A stretch of DNA of 15,375 nt from Myxococcales bacterium (GTDB taxonomy: Bacteria > Myxococcota > Polyangia > Polyangiales > Polyangiaceae). Position numbers and translations under genes: made by a program. Under the pieces are notes generated by a model. It saw only the letters and a program-made list of their open reading frames with translations. It did not search any database and had not been told where the DNA came from. The stretch lies in the NCBI GenBank assembly GCA_003151595.1, contig PLXW01000124.1, positions 1 to 15,375 of the forward strand, written 5' to 3'. Within the stretch, counting starts at the first letter, position 1, and the number at the start of each line of letters is the position of its first letter. Positions 1 to 7,506 of the stretch are shown here, piece by piece.

Positions 1-459
1 GGCGTGGATGGCGCGGGCGGCGTCGGCGAGCTTCGCGACGCGCGTCGCGTGCGGCTCGGGCGCGACCGTGCGCGCGAGCACCGCCATGCGATCGAGCGCC
101 CATGCCAGGTTCACCGCGGTGGGGCGCGTCGCACGAAGAAGCGCGTCCGCCGCCTCCATCGCGCTGGCGAACGCGCGCGCGTCACCGTTCGACGCGCTCG
201 CCGCGATGACCAGCCCGTACGCCGCCGCGATCCCGATCGCCGGCGCGCCGCGCACGACCATGGCGCGAATCCCGGTGGCCACGTCGTCGACGCGCGTCAT
301 CCGCGCGTAGCGCACGGTGCGCGGAAGCGCGCGCTGATCGAGCATCACGACCGCGTCGTTCTCCGGCATCAGCTCGACGGCCGAGTACGAGGCTCCGCTG
401 AGCGGCGCGGGGTGCGGGTGCTCTGGTCGTTCGGGCAACCACGCGAGGTCGTCGCTCAC
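1..459 (-). CDS. mtnA: S-methyl-5-thioribose-1-phosphate isomerase, N-terminal part (partial at window edge)
   Basis: In methionine salvage, MtnA converts 5-methylthioribose-1-phosphate to 5-methylthioribulose-1-phosphate in the cytoplasm. The 153 visible residues show the family hallmarks. There is a MLDQRALPRTV segment near residues 39-49. The RGAPAIGIAAAYG block at 70-82 contains the phosphate-binding Arg-Gly-Ala. RPTAVNLAWAL at 112-122 is also typical. The family is usually about 350 residues, so the catalytic Cys and Asp lie beyond the left edge. The start is GTG at 459-457, and it overlaps the stop of the upstream 88-residue gene in a GTGA arrangement, implying translational coupling. 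The roughly 30-residue Pro/His-containing N-terminal tail is longer than in many homologues, so an internal start is possible. An eIF2B-like paralogue such as ribose-1,5-bisphosphate isomerase is a less likely alternative. Confidence 0.9.
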   Translation of the reverse strand, partial: MSDDLAWLPERPEHPHPAPLSGASYSAVELMPENDAVVMLDQRALPRTVRYARMTRVDDVATGIRAMVVRGAPAIGIAAAYGLVIAASASNGDARAFASAMEAADALLRATRPTAVNLAWALDRMAVLARTVAPEPHATRVAKLADAARAIHA

Positions 460-722
460 GAAGGCTTCCCTTCGCTGTCCGCGCCGGCCGCGCGCGAAGC
501 GGCGAGGCGCCCCGCGATCTCTTCGGCCGCCGTGAGCAGGTCGTCGGCCGCGCGCGCCTTCTCCCCTTTGAGGTACGCGCGGAGCCCGTCGGTCACCAGC
601 ATCGCGATCGACGCATTCACGCCGCGCTCGGTGAACGCGGCGACGACGTCGACGTTCTTGAGGAGCGTGTCGATGTCGTCGAAGAGGCCGTCGATCTCGT
701 CATCCACGCGCTTCGAATCCAT
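456..722 (-). CDS. Small acidic helical protein of unknown function (88 aa)
   Basis: I do not recognise this family. The 88-residue product is mostly helical by composition. It has an acidic N-terminus (VDDEIDGLFDDID, about residues 6-18), a hydrophobic middle (NASIAMLVTDGLRAYL) and an Ala/Glu-rich helix, ending in a short Ser/Gly/Lys tail. There is no signal peptide, membrane segment or cysteine. The ATG start at 722-720 is supported by a purine-rich GAGGGAG just upstream (726-732 on the complementary strand). The gene lies 39 bases after the TPR lipoprotein gene, and its TGA overlaps the GTG of mtnA, so all three probably form one transcript. It may be a small binding partner, but nothing in the sequence shows for what. 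Confidence 0.8.
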   Translation of the reverse strand: MDSKRVDDEIDGLFDDIDTLLKNVDVVAAFTERGVNASIAMLVTDGLRAYLKGEKARAADDLLTAAEEIAGRLAASRAAGADSEGKPS

Positions 723-761
723 GCTCTCCCTCGCGTTGTGACCGCAGTGTTCGCACGCCTC

Positions 762-1583
762 TCACTTCGCGTCGAGCAGCGCGCGCTGCTTGGCGACGCT
801 CGCCGCCGGCGCGCCCAGCTCCTCCGCGCGATCGATGGCCGCGCGCGCATCGTCCTTTCGCCCGAGCTTCGCCAGCGCCCACGCGCGACCGAGCTCACCC
901 GCGGCGAACCTCGGGCGCAAGGCGAGGATCGCGTCGTACGCCTCGAGCGCCCCCTTCGCGTCGTCGCGAAGCGCGGCCACGGTCGCGAGGCCGAGCCAGC
1001 ACTCGGCGCTCTTCGCGTCGCTCGCCAGCCCCGCGCGGTACGCCTTCGCGGCGCCGTCGAGATCGCGGAGATGCACCCGCACGAGCCCCAGCGTGTGCCA
1101 GGTCTCGGCGTCGTTCGCGCCGCGGCGGGTCGCTTCCTCCAGGCGCGGTGCGGCCTCTTCCACCTCGCCCCATCGCGCGGCGCGCGTCCCCCCTTCGCGC
1201 GGCCCAGCCGGGTTCGTCAGCGCGGTGCTCGCCGCCTCGTCGTACGCCGCCAGAGCCCCTTCGAAGTCGTGCGCGATCTCCTTCGCGTGCCCGATCTCGA
1301 TCCACGCCCGCGGGTCCCCGGCCGGCGCCCGCTTCGAGAGCTCTTCGGCCTCTTTCGCGACGCCGTTCGCGTCCCCCTCGAACGCCAGCACCCGCACGAG
1401 CATCCCTCGCGCGTCGAGATCGTCCGGGTGCTCCGCGATCTGCTTCCGCAGAATCACCGCCGCCTCTTCCTCACGATGCTGCCGTACGAGCGACATCGCG
1501 TGCTGCACCGGGGTCGGTTTGACGCACGCGGTCGCCCCGCAAAATACGAACGCGAGGACGAGGAGCGCGCGCTCTTGAATCAT
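762..1583 (-). CDS. TPR-repeat lipoprotein
   Basis: This 273-residue protein has a short hydrophobic N-terminus (ALLVLAFVFCGATAC). Cys20 fits a lipoprotein signal peptidase site, although the box ATAC is not the classic LAGC. The rest is tetratricopeptide repeats. Clear units lie at about 158-191 (AETWHTLGLVRVHLRDLDGA followed by AKAYRAGL), 193-226 and 227-258, with weaker ones around 40-115. TPR lipoproteins scaffold protein-protein contacts in the periplasm or at the outer membrane. The specific partner cannot be read from sequence. The ATG at 1583-1581 has an AAGGGA seven bases upstream, which supports the start. It is the first gene of the minus-strand cluster that continues to the 88-residue gene and mtnA, and it is divergent from the hydroxybutyryl-CoA dehydrogenase gene. 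Confidence 0.85.
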   Translation of the reverse strand: MIQERALLVLAFVFCGATACVKPTPVQHAMSLVRQHREEEAAVILRKQIAEHPDDLDARGMLVRVLAFEGDANGVAKEAEELSKRAPAGDPRAWIEIGHAKEIAHDFEGALAAYDEAASTALTNPAGPREGGTRAARWGEVEEAAPRLEEATRRGANDAETWHTLGLVRVHLRDLDGAAKAYRAGLASDAKSAECWLGLATVAALRDDAKGALEAYDAILALRPRFAAGELGRAWALAKLGRKDDARAAIDRAEELGAPAASVAKQRALLDAK

Positions 1584-1605
1584 GGGCGTCCCTTCGTGCT
1601 AATGC
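1575..1605 (+). promoter_or_regulatory. Candidate sigma70-type promoter for the acyl-CoA pair
   Basis: TTGAAT at 1575-1580 could be a -35 box. An extended -10-like TGCTAATGC (1597-1605) follows after a long 19-base spacer. A run of seven T at 1614-1620, rare in this G+C-rich window, follows. This fits a short leader carrying GGAG (1629-1632) nine bases before the dehydrogenase ATG. The 58-base gap must also hold the promoter of the divergent TPR gene. The call is by eye and weak because of the spacer. Confidence 0.3.
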
Positions 1606-1641
1606 TCCCTCGGTTTTTTTGCGAGATCGGAGCACGGCCCC

Positions 1642-2549
<908 letters not shown>

Positions 2550-2550
<1 letters not shown>

Positions 2551-3332
2551 TGAGTGACACCATCCTCGTCGCCAAAGAAGGCGCCGTCGCGACGATCACG
2601 ATGAATCGGCCCGACAAGCTGAACGCGCTCAACCTGGAGCTGATCCACGCGCTCGGAGCAGCGTTGACCGCTCTCGATCAGGGAGCGCCCGAGATTCGCG
2701 TGTGTATTCTCACGGGCGCCGGAGAGAAGGCGTTCGCGGCGGGAGCTGACATCGCCGCGATGAGCGAAATGACGCCGGCGGCCGCACGCGCGTTCGCGGA
2801 GCTGGGGCATCGCACGGGCGCAGCGTTGGAACAGGCGCGCTTTCCGGTGATCGGCGCGGTGAACGGCTTCGCGCTAGGCGGCGGGTGCGAGCTCGCGCTG
2901 GCGTGCGACTTCCTCTATGCGAGCGACAAGGCGAAGTTCGGTCAACCAGAGGTGAACCTTGGCGTCATCCCGGGCTTCGGCGGGACGCAGCGGCTGGCGC
3001 GTCGCGTGGGGATCGGGCGCGCGCGCGAGCTGTGCTTCACGGGCGACGTCATCGACGCGAACGAAGCGCTGCGCATCGGCCTCGTGAACGCCGTGGTGCC
3101 GCACGCCGAGCTGATGTCGCGCGCGCGCGAGACCGCGGCGAAGATCGCGGCGAAGGGGCCGCTGGCGATCGCGCAGTGCAAGCGGGTGATCCTCCGCGGC
3201 GAAGACGTGCCGCTGGCCACGGCGAACGAGCTCGAGGCGCAGGCCTTCGCGACGCTCTTCGGGAGCGCCGATCAGCGCGAAGGAATGAAGGCGTTCCTCG
3301 AGAAGCGGAAGGCGACGTTCGAAGGGAAGTGA
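2550..3332 (+). CDS. Enoyl-CoA hydratase/isomerase (crotonase family)
   Basis: This protein hydrates trans-2-enoyl-CoA (for example crotonyl-CoA) to 3-hydroxyacyl-CoA, the substrate of the enzyme encoded just upstream. The 260-residue protein has the usual crotonase length. NRPDKLNALN is at about 19-28. The oxyanion-hole segment AFAAGADIAAM (61-71) and NGFALGGGCELALACD (105-120) follow. Both catalytic glutamates expected of a true hydratase are present: E114 in GGGCELAL and E134 in GQPEVNLGVIPGFGGTQRL. This argues against a dehalogenase- or decarboxylase-type relative. Substrate length cannot be read, though the partner suggests short-chain C4. No thiolase or acyl-CoA dehydrogenase lies within the window, so the rest of the pathway is elsewhere. 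Confidence 0.92.
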
Positions 3333-3367
3333 CGACGCCCACCCGCCGTCATCCCCTCCCCTCCCCA

Positions 3368-3400
3368 TCGTCATCCTGAGCGCAGCGAAGGACCCCCGGG
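3368..3400. repeat. Dispersed CATCCTGAGCGCAGCGAAGGA-type repeat
   Basis: The core GTCATCCTGAGCGCAGCGAA followed by GGACCC matches a short sequence that I know, from general experience, recurs in intergenic regions of many unrelated bacterial genomes and often yields spurious peptides such as SFAALRMT or SLRSG. TCCT and AGGA at its ends can pair into an imperfect hairpin. A second partial CGTCATCC occurs 22 bases upstream (3347-3354). It sits between convergent genes and supplies the last codons and TGA of the GNAT gene. Copy number in this genome cannot be seen here. Confidence 0.6.
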
Positions 3401-3988
3401 TTCGCGCGCTTCCCACCGCACCGCGGCCAACATCGCGCCGTACGCGCGCTCGAAGTCGGCGCGCGCGAGCGACATCGCGACGTCGCGCGGATCGTCTGTG
3501 AAGGCGCGCGCCTCGGGGCTCGCGTCCGGGGCGTGACCGAGCTTCGTGAAGACGCGGAGCGACGCGGCGTTCTCGGGGACGATCGTGGCGTACATCCGCT
3601 CGACGGCGAGCGCGCGAAACGCGAAGGCGTGGAGCATCAGGGCGAAGCGCGTCCCGAGCCCCTTCCCTTGCGACGCGCGCGACGCGATCAAGAGCGCGAG
3701 CTCGGCGTGTCCGCGTTCGATGTGCCGCAGGTCGGCGTCGCCCAGGAGCACGCCGTCGCGCTGGAGGAGGAACGGCCGCGCACCTTCAGCGCGCATCGCG
3801 GCGAAGTGCTCGACGACGTCGCCCGGCGTGAAGTCGGTCGTGTTCGCGATCATCGCCCGGTTGTGCGGCTCGTTGTAGGCGCGCGCGAGCTCGCTCGAGG
3901 CCGCGCGCACCTCGTCGGTCGTCGGCTCGATCGCGACGAGCAGGCCCCCCTCGCTCGGCCACGCGACGCGGATTCGGCGATCGAGCAT
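3371..3988 (-). CDS. GNAT-family N-acetyltransferase (RimJ/RimL-like)
   Basis: The product is a predicted cytoplasmic acetyl-CoA-dependent N-acyltransferase with unknown acceptor. The 205-residue protein shows the GNAT core. GVLLGDADLRHIERGHAELALLI (about 79-101, strands 2-4) leads to the pyrophosphate-binding loop SQGKGLGTRF (106-115, Q107, G110, G112). MYATIVPENAASLRVFTKLG (132-151) is the typical motif-B end. The chosen ATG (3988-3986) follows the membrane-protein stop by 22 bases. Longer in-frame starts would overlap that gene, and I see no Shine-Dalgarno at either. The last residues (GGPSLRSG) are encoded by the dispersed repeat at 3368-3400 rather than by family sequence, so the C-terminal tail is probably acquired. 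It probably shares a transcript with the membrane protein upstream. Confidence 0.85.
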   Translation of the reverse strand: MLDRRIRVAWPSEGGLLVAIEPTTDEVRAASSELARAYNEPHNRAMIANTTDFTPGDVVEHFAAMRAEGARPFLLQRDGVLLGDADLRHIERGHAELALLIASRASQGKGLGTRFALMLHAFAFRALAVERMYATIVPENAASLRVFTKLGHAPDASPEARAFTDDPRDVAMSLARADFERAYGAMLAAVRWEAREPGGPSLRSG

Positions 3989-4010
3989 CGCGTGGTCGAG
4001 GCTACCCCGT

Positions 4011-4460
4011 TCAGAACGTTCGCACGACGGCCACGGCGACGCCGAGTACGGCAGTGCACGTCGCCAGCGCACACGCGAAGGCGAACGCGCGAAACGCGAA
4101 CCGACGGAGCGGCACACGAAGCGACTCGCCGGAGCGCTCGGCTGCGAAGTACGCGACCGCGCCAGCCCACGCCAGGAGGATCGCGCCGAAGGCGAGGTGC
4201 TCCTTTCGCTCGAACAGGTACCCGACGCCCGGCGAGGCGATGAACAACCCCTGCTTCAGGCGGTCTCGGTACGGCCCATACAAGGACACCCCCATCGCTC
4301 CGGTCAGCGTCACGAGCCCGGCCGCGAACGCCACCGCCAAGTGGGCCCGCCGGCGCGGGTTCCGAAGGAGGAGCGCGGGGTGGAGCAAGGCCACCGCCGA
4401 GAGCCAACCGACGTGTCCGTGAACGTGCTCGAGGACGCGCATCGGATCAACGGAAGCCAT
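4011..4460 (-). CDS. Small four-helix membrane protein with several histidines, unknown function
   Basis: This is a 149-residue integral membrane protein that I cannot assign to a family. Predicted membrane segments lie at about 16-32, 40-60, 87-107 and 121-145, joined by Arg-rich short loops (NPRRR, VPLRR). The loop between helices 2 and 3 is longer and contains LYGPYRDRLKQ and YLFERKEH. Histidines sit at or near helix ends (H12, H14 and H16 in EHVHGHVGW, H27 in LLHP, H40, H88). This pattern could bind heme or metal, as in small b-type membrane cytochromes, but that is inference. The start is uncertain. ATG at 4460 is used here, but an ATG at 4442 and upstream GTG codons are also possible, and none has a clear ribosome binding site. 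It is divergent from the sigma54 regulator and co-directional with the GNAT gene. Confidence 0.75.
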   Translation of the reverse strand: MASVDPMRVLEHVHGHVGWLSAVALLHPALLLRNPRRRAHLAVAFAAGLVTLTGAMGVSLYGPYRDRLKQGLFIASPGVGYLFERKEHLAFGAILLAWAGAVAYFAAERSGESLRVPLRRFAFRAFAFACALATCTAVLGVAVAVVRTF

Positions 4461-4641
4461 CGGCGCCGCGCAGCATGCCGTGACGACACGCCGCTGGTCC
4501 ACACCTTGCGAAGGCGGACCATGAGCCTCGCCAAGCAGCACCAAAGAGGCCTTTTCGAACAAATAGCCGCACCAGCAACACAGAGAGCGGGGCACGATGT
4601 CGCAACATGGGACCTCCATTGGGGGCACGAGGAGCCGGTCG
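4461..4641. other. Divergent intergenic region between membrane protein and sigma54 regulator
   Basis: This 181-base region has lower G+C than its surroundings around 4540-4590. It contains an imperfect inverted repeat AAAGAGGCCTTTT (4543-4555), which could be an operator. GGGGCACGATGTCGCAAC at 4589-4606 resembles a sigma54 -24/-12 element, but its GG-to-GC spacing and flanking bases do not fit well. The region must contain promoters in both directions, though none is certain. Confidence 0.3.
4630..4634 (+). promoter_or_regulatory. Ribosome binding site deciding the sigma54 regulator start
   Basis: AGGAG with a seven-base spacer precedes ATG at 4642. The upstream in-frame ATG at 4597 has only a G-rich stretch close to it, so 4642 is preferred. 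Confidence 0.6.
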
Positions 4642-6111
4642 ATGACGGAACGAGACAACGCGAACGCGGTGGTCGAGCGCGGGCAGGTGCTGCTCCTCGA
4701 AGACGACGAGACCCTCGCGGCGCTGCTCGCGCGGGTGCTCCGGAACGAGGGGTACCGGGTCGACATGCTCGACCGGGCCGATGCGCTGCCGACGGCGGCG
4801 AAGCTGGCGAAGTACGACGTGGTCCTCTCGGACATCCACCTGGCGGGCGGCACCAGCGGCCACGACGTGCTGAAGCGCGTGCGCGCGAGCGCCGAGAGCC
4901 TGCCGGTGATCCTGATGACGGCGTACGCCGACATCGAAGGGGCGATGAACGCGGTCGGCGCCGGCGCGTACGAGTACCTGGCCAAGCCCATCGAGCCGAA
5001 CGAGTTGAAGCGAATGGTGGCCGAGGCGATCGCCCGGCACCGCATCGCAGGGTTGGCGATCGAGTCCGTGGATCCCCAGGCGCAGCGGGCGATGGACGCC
5101 ACGATCGTCGGCACGGCGGCGGCGATGATCGGCGTGTACAAGACGGTCGCGCAGGTCGCGCCTACCACGGCGACGGTGCTCATCGTCGGCGAGAGCGGCA
5201 CGGGCAAGGAGCTCGTGGCGCGCGCGATTCACGCCAAGAGCCCGCGCGCGAACAAGCCGTTCGTGGCGGTGAACTGCGCGGCGCTCCCGGAGTCGATCCT
5301 GGAGAGCGAGCTGTTCGGCCACGAGCGCGGCGCCTTCACCGGCGCGGTCGGCGTGAAGCGGGGCCTGTTCGAAGAGGCCAACGGAGGGACGCTGTTCCTC
5401 GACGAGATCGGAGAGATCTCGCCCAAGATGCAGGTGCAGCTCCTTCGCGTGCTCCAGGAGGGAGAGATCCGGCGCGTGGGGGCGAGCGACACGATCAAGG
5501 TCGACGTCCGCGTCGTCGCCGCGACGAACCGCGATCTGAAGATCGAGCTCGCCGCCGGGCGCTTCCGCGAAGACCTCTTCTTCCGCCTGCAGGTCGTGAC
5601 GGTCCGCGTGCCGCCGCTCCGCGAGCGAAAGGGAGACATCGCCATCCTCGTGAAGCACTTCCTCTCGCGCCACGCGACGCGCCTCGGGCGGCCGGTGCCG
5701 CGCGTGTCGTCCGACGTCCTCGAGGGGCTCGCGGCTTACGATTTCCCCGGGAACGTGCGCGAGCTCTCGCACATCGTCGAGCGGGCGATGCTCCTGGCCC
5801 GCGAAGGGGTGGTCACCGCGGCCGATCTTCCGCAGGAAGTGACGCGCGCCTTCTCGACGGCCGCCGCGAGCGGCACCGGCTCACTGGCCGACGACTGGCC
5901 CACGCTCGCCGTCCTCGAGCGCCGCTACATCGACCGCGTGCTGGCGCGCACGGGTGGCAACAAGACGCGCGCGGCCGAAGTGCTGGGCATCGATCGCCGT
6001 ACGCTCAACCGCATGTTCGCGCGCGAGCGTGCCGCGGCGGCCGGACGCGCGAGCGACGCCGACGTCGACGCCGAGCTGGCAAAGATGGAAGAGGAAGACG
6101 AGAAAAACTAG
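4642..6111 (+). CDS. Sigma54-dependent response regulator (NtrC family), orphan
   Basis: This transcription activator of 489 residues is complete, with all three NtrC-type domains. The receiver domain (about 14-135) has the acidic pocket E20-D21-D22, the phospho-acceptor D64 in LSDI, T93 and K115. The AAA+ domain (about 155-390) has Walker A GESGTGKE (183-190), the sigma54-contacting GAFTGA loop (230-235) and Walker B LFLDEIGE (D254, E255). It also has RFREDLFFRL and DFPGNVREL. A Fis-type helix-turn-helix follows (GGNKTRAAEVLGIDRRTLNR, about 438-457), and then an acidic tail. The intact GAFTGA means it should activate RNA polymerase-sigma54 rather than act as a degenerate repressor. No histidine kinase lies beside it, so its cognate sensor is unknown. 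An ATG at 4597 would add 15 residues. Its TAG stop overlaps that of the convergent hydrolase. Confidence 0.93.
   Translation: MTERDNANAVVERGQVLLLEDDETLAALLARVLRNEGYRVDMLDRADALPTAAKLAKYDVVLSDIHLAGGTSGHDVLKRVRASAESLPVILMTAYADIEGAMNAVGAGAYEYLAKPIEPNELKRMVAEAIARHRIAGLAIESVDPQAQRAMDATIVGTAAAMIGVYKTVAQVAPTTATVLIVGESGTGKELVARAIHAKSPRANKPFVAVNCAALPESILESELFGHERGAFTGAVGVKRGLFEEANGGTLFLDEIGEISPKMQVQLLRVLQEGEIRRVGASDTIKVDVRVVAATNRDLKIELAAGRFREDLFFRLQVVTVRVPPLRERKGDIAILVKHFLSRHATRLGRPVPRVSSDVLEGLAAYDFPGNVRELSHIVERAMLLAREGVVTAADLPQEVTRAFSTAAASGTGSLADDWPTLAVLERRYIDRVLARTGGNKTRAAEVLGIDRRTLNRMFARERAAAAGRASDADVDAELAKMEEEDEKN
6108..6111. other. CTAG shared by two convergent stop codons
   Basis: The palindrome CTAG reads TAG on both strands. 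TAG at 6109-6111 ends the regulator, and TAG on the minus strand (6110-6108) ends the MBL hydrolase. The two coding regions overlap tail to tail by four bases, leaving no space for an intergenic terminator. Confidence 0.9.
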
Positions 6112-7403
6112 CTGCGCGCGACGTAGCGAATGATCGGATCGCGTTCCCGCTCGACCTCGTCCAGGTTCGCGATCCGGAGCTTCCCCAGCTGATGCAGGTA
6201 CTCGACGTGCGCCCCCGCTTCGTCGATGGCGAGGAGCGTCCCGTAGCCGAAGCCCTGGTCGCCGAACGTGACGACGTCGCCGAACAGCGCCTCGGCGACG
6301 CCGAGCACCGTCATCGGCGACTTGCAGAGGGCGAGCACCTTCGCCAGACGATCGCGGTGGAAGGCGGCGATGGCGTCGATGCGCGCGCGGAGATCCCACA
6401 TCGGCTCTTCGTGGCCGGCGAGCGCCAGGTTGATCCCTTCGAGGCGCCGCACCTTCGCCAGTGAATGGAAGTAGTGCTCGAGGCCGCCGAACGCGGTGAT
6501 CGCCTGCGGGAACTGGTGCGGCGTCGTGCGCGCCAGGACGTGATCGCTCGTGAAGAGCGCGTCGTGCGTCTGCAGGCAGATCTGCCCGGGGCAATGACCG
6601 GGCGTGTGGTGCACGCGGTAGCCGGGGCCGATCGCGTCGCCGTCGCGGAGCGCGCGATCGACGTCGACCGACTGGAAGAAGCGCTTCGCCGAGACGTAGG
6701 CGTCGACCATCCGGGCGCGCGCGTCGTCGGCGACCCCGGCGCGCCGCCAGTACACGTCGAGGTCCTTCGAGGCGACGACGAGCCGCTCGTCGAAGCACGA
6801 GAGGACGCGCGCATCGAGCTCGTGCACGGCGAGGCGCGCGCGCGACTTTTGCCGCAAGAGATTCGCGCCGCCGAAGTGATCCATGTGCGCGTGCGTGATG
6901 ACGCACCAATCGAGCTGCTCGTAGCGAACGTCTTCGCCGAACGCGCTCCGCACGATCGCGAAGCCGAGCGCGAGGTCGCGCGTGGAGCTTTCCATCCCCG
7001 AGCCGCAGTCGATCATGATCGACGAGCCGGGCTCGAGCACGAGGTAGACGTTGTTGATGTGACGCGGGAACGTCTCCACTTCGAGCGCGTAGATCCGCGT
7101 GCGCTCGCCGGCGTGGAACTTCCGGACGCCGGCGACGCCGTGCTGATCGACGTACGCCCGCGCGACCGCCGGATCGCCGGCGTCGAGGGCGAGGGTCAGC
7201 TGCTGGAGGCGGGTCGCGTGGCCCGTGCGCGCGACGTCGGCGGCGGCGTCGATGAGCTTGGCGCGCGCGCCGATCGACTCGAGGTGCGCCCCCTCGGCGT
7301 CCTGCACGGCGCGCGGCAAGAGCGCCCCCTCGGCGCGCCGCAGGAGCCAATCGATCTTCTTCCGCGTCTTTCCCGAGACCCGCGGCGCGTGCGCTTCCGA
7401 CAT
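6108..7403 (-). CDS. Metallo-beta-lactamase-fold hydrolase with N-terminal extension
   Basis: This is a predicted Zn-dependent hydrolase of 431 residues with unknown substrate. The MBL core starts near residue 115 (NNVYLVLEPGSSIMIDCGSG). Its metal ligands are complete: H171, H173, D175 and H176 in THAHMDHFGG, H270 in HHTPGHCPGQ, D287 in FTSDH, and H331 in ALAGHEEP. The last about 90 residues (HRDRLAKVL, MTVLGVAEALFG and a closing helix-strand pattern) resemble the winged-helix tail of LACTB2-like proteins. The first about 100 residues are helical and basic and are not part of the usual fold. The ATG at 7403 has no Shine-Dalgarno sequence but has TACACT seven bases upstream. A longer reading frame would run into the holB start region. 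A glyoxalase II-, lactonase- or nuclease-type activity are all possible. Confidence 0.87.
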   Translation of the reverse strand: MSEAHAPRVSGKTRKKIDWLLRRAEGALLPRAVQDAEGAHLESIGARAKLIDAAADVARTGHATRLQQLTLALDAGDPAVARAYVDQHGVAGVRKFHAGERTRIYALEVETFPRHINNVYLVLEPGSSIMIDCGSGMESSTRDLALGFAIVRSAFGEDVRYEQLDWCVITHAHMDHFGGANLLRQKSRARLAVHELDARVLSCFDERLVVASKDLDVYWRRAGVADDARARMVDAYVSAKRFFQSVDVDRALRDGDAIGPGYRVHHTPGHCPGQICLQTHDALFTSDHVLARTTPHQFPQAITAFGGLEHYFHSLAKVRRLEGINLALAGHEEPMWDLRARIDAIAAFHRDRLAKVLALCKSPMTVLGVAEALFGDVVTFGDQGFGYGTLLAIDEAGAHVEYLHQLGKLRIANLDEVERERDPIIRYVARS

Positions 7404-7410
7404 CAAAGCG

Positions 7411-7416
7411 AGTGTA
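7411..7416 (-). promoter_or_regulatory. TACACT -10-like box for a possible leaderless MBL hydrolase mRNA
   Basis: On the minus strand TACACT lies seven bases before the ATG at 7403, where there is no Shine-Dalgarno sequence. A -10 box at this distance would put the transcript start at or very near the start codon. No good -35 was seen. Confidence 0.35.
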
Positions 7417-7469
7417 GACCGAGGCACGCGCCGCGTGGGCACGCCGTCCGACGAAAACCACGGCGAGGC

Positions 7470-7499
7470 TTGCGGGCGCGCGGCTCGGCCGGCTACGAA
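7470..7499 (+). promoter_or_regulatory. Candidate holB promoter (TTGCGG, 18 bases, TACGAA)
   Basis: TTGCGG (7470-7475) and TACGAA (7494-7499) are separated by 18 bases and end seven bases before the GTG of holB. This predicts a leaderless or nearly leaderless message, in line with the lack of a ribosome binding site. Confidence 0.4.
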
Positions 7500-7506
7500 T
7501 CGCCCC

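Noticed and set aside
3989..4117. Longer N-terminus for the GNAT protein (43 extra residues)
   Set aside because: The extension would overlap the end of the membrane-protein gene, is Arg/Ser-rich and has no family similarity. ATG at 3988 fits the gap between genes.
4589..4606. Possible sigma54 -24/-12 promoter (GGGGCACGATGTCGCAAC)
   Set aside because: The GGCAC element and the GC element are one base too close for the GG-N10-GC rule. Shifting the GG restores spacing but loses the TGGCAC match.
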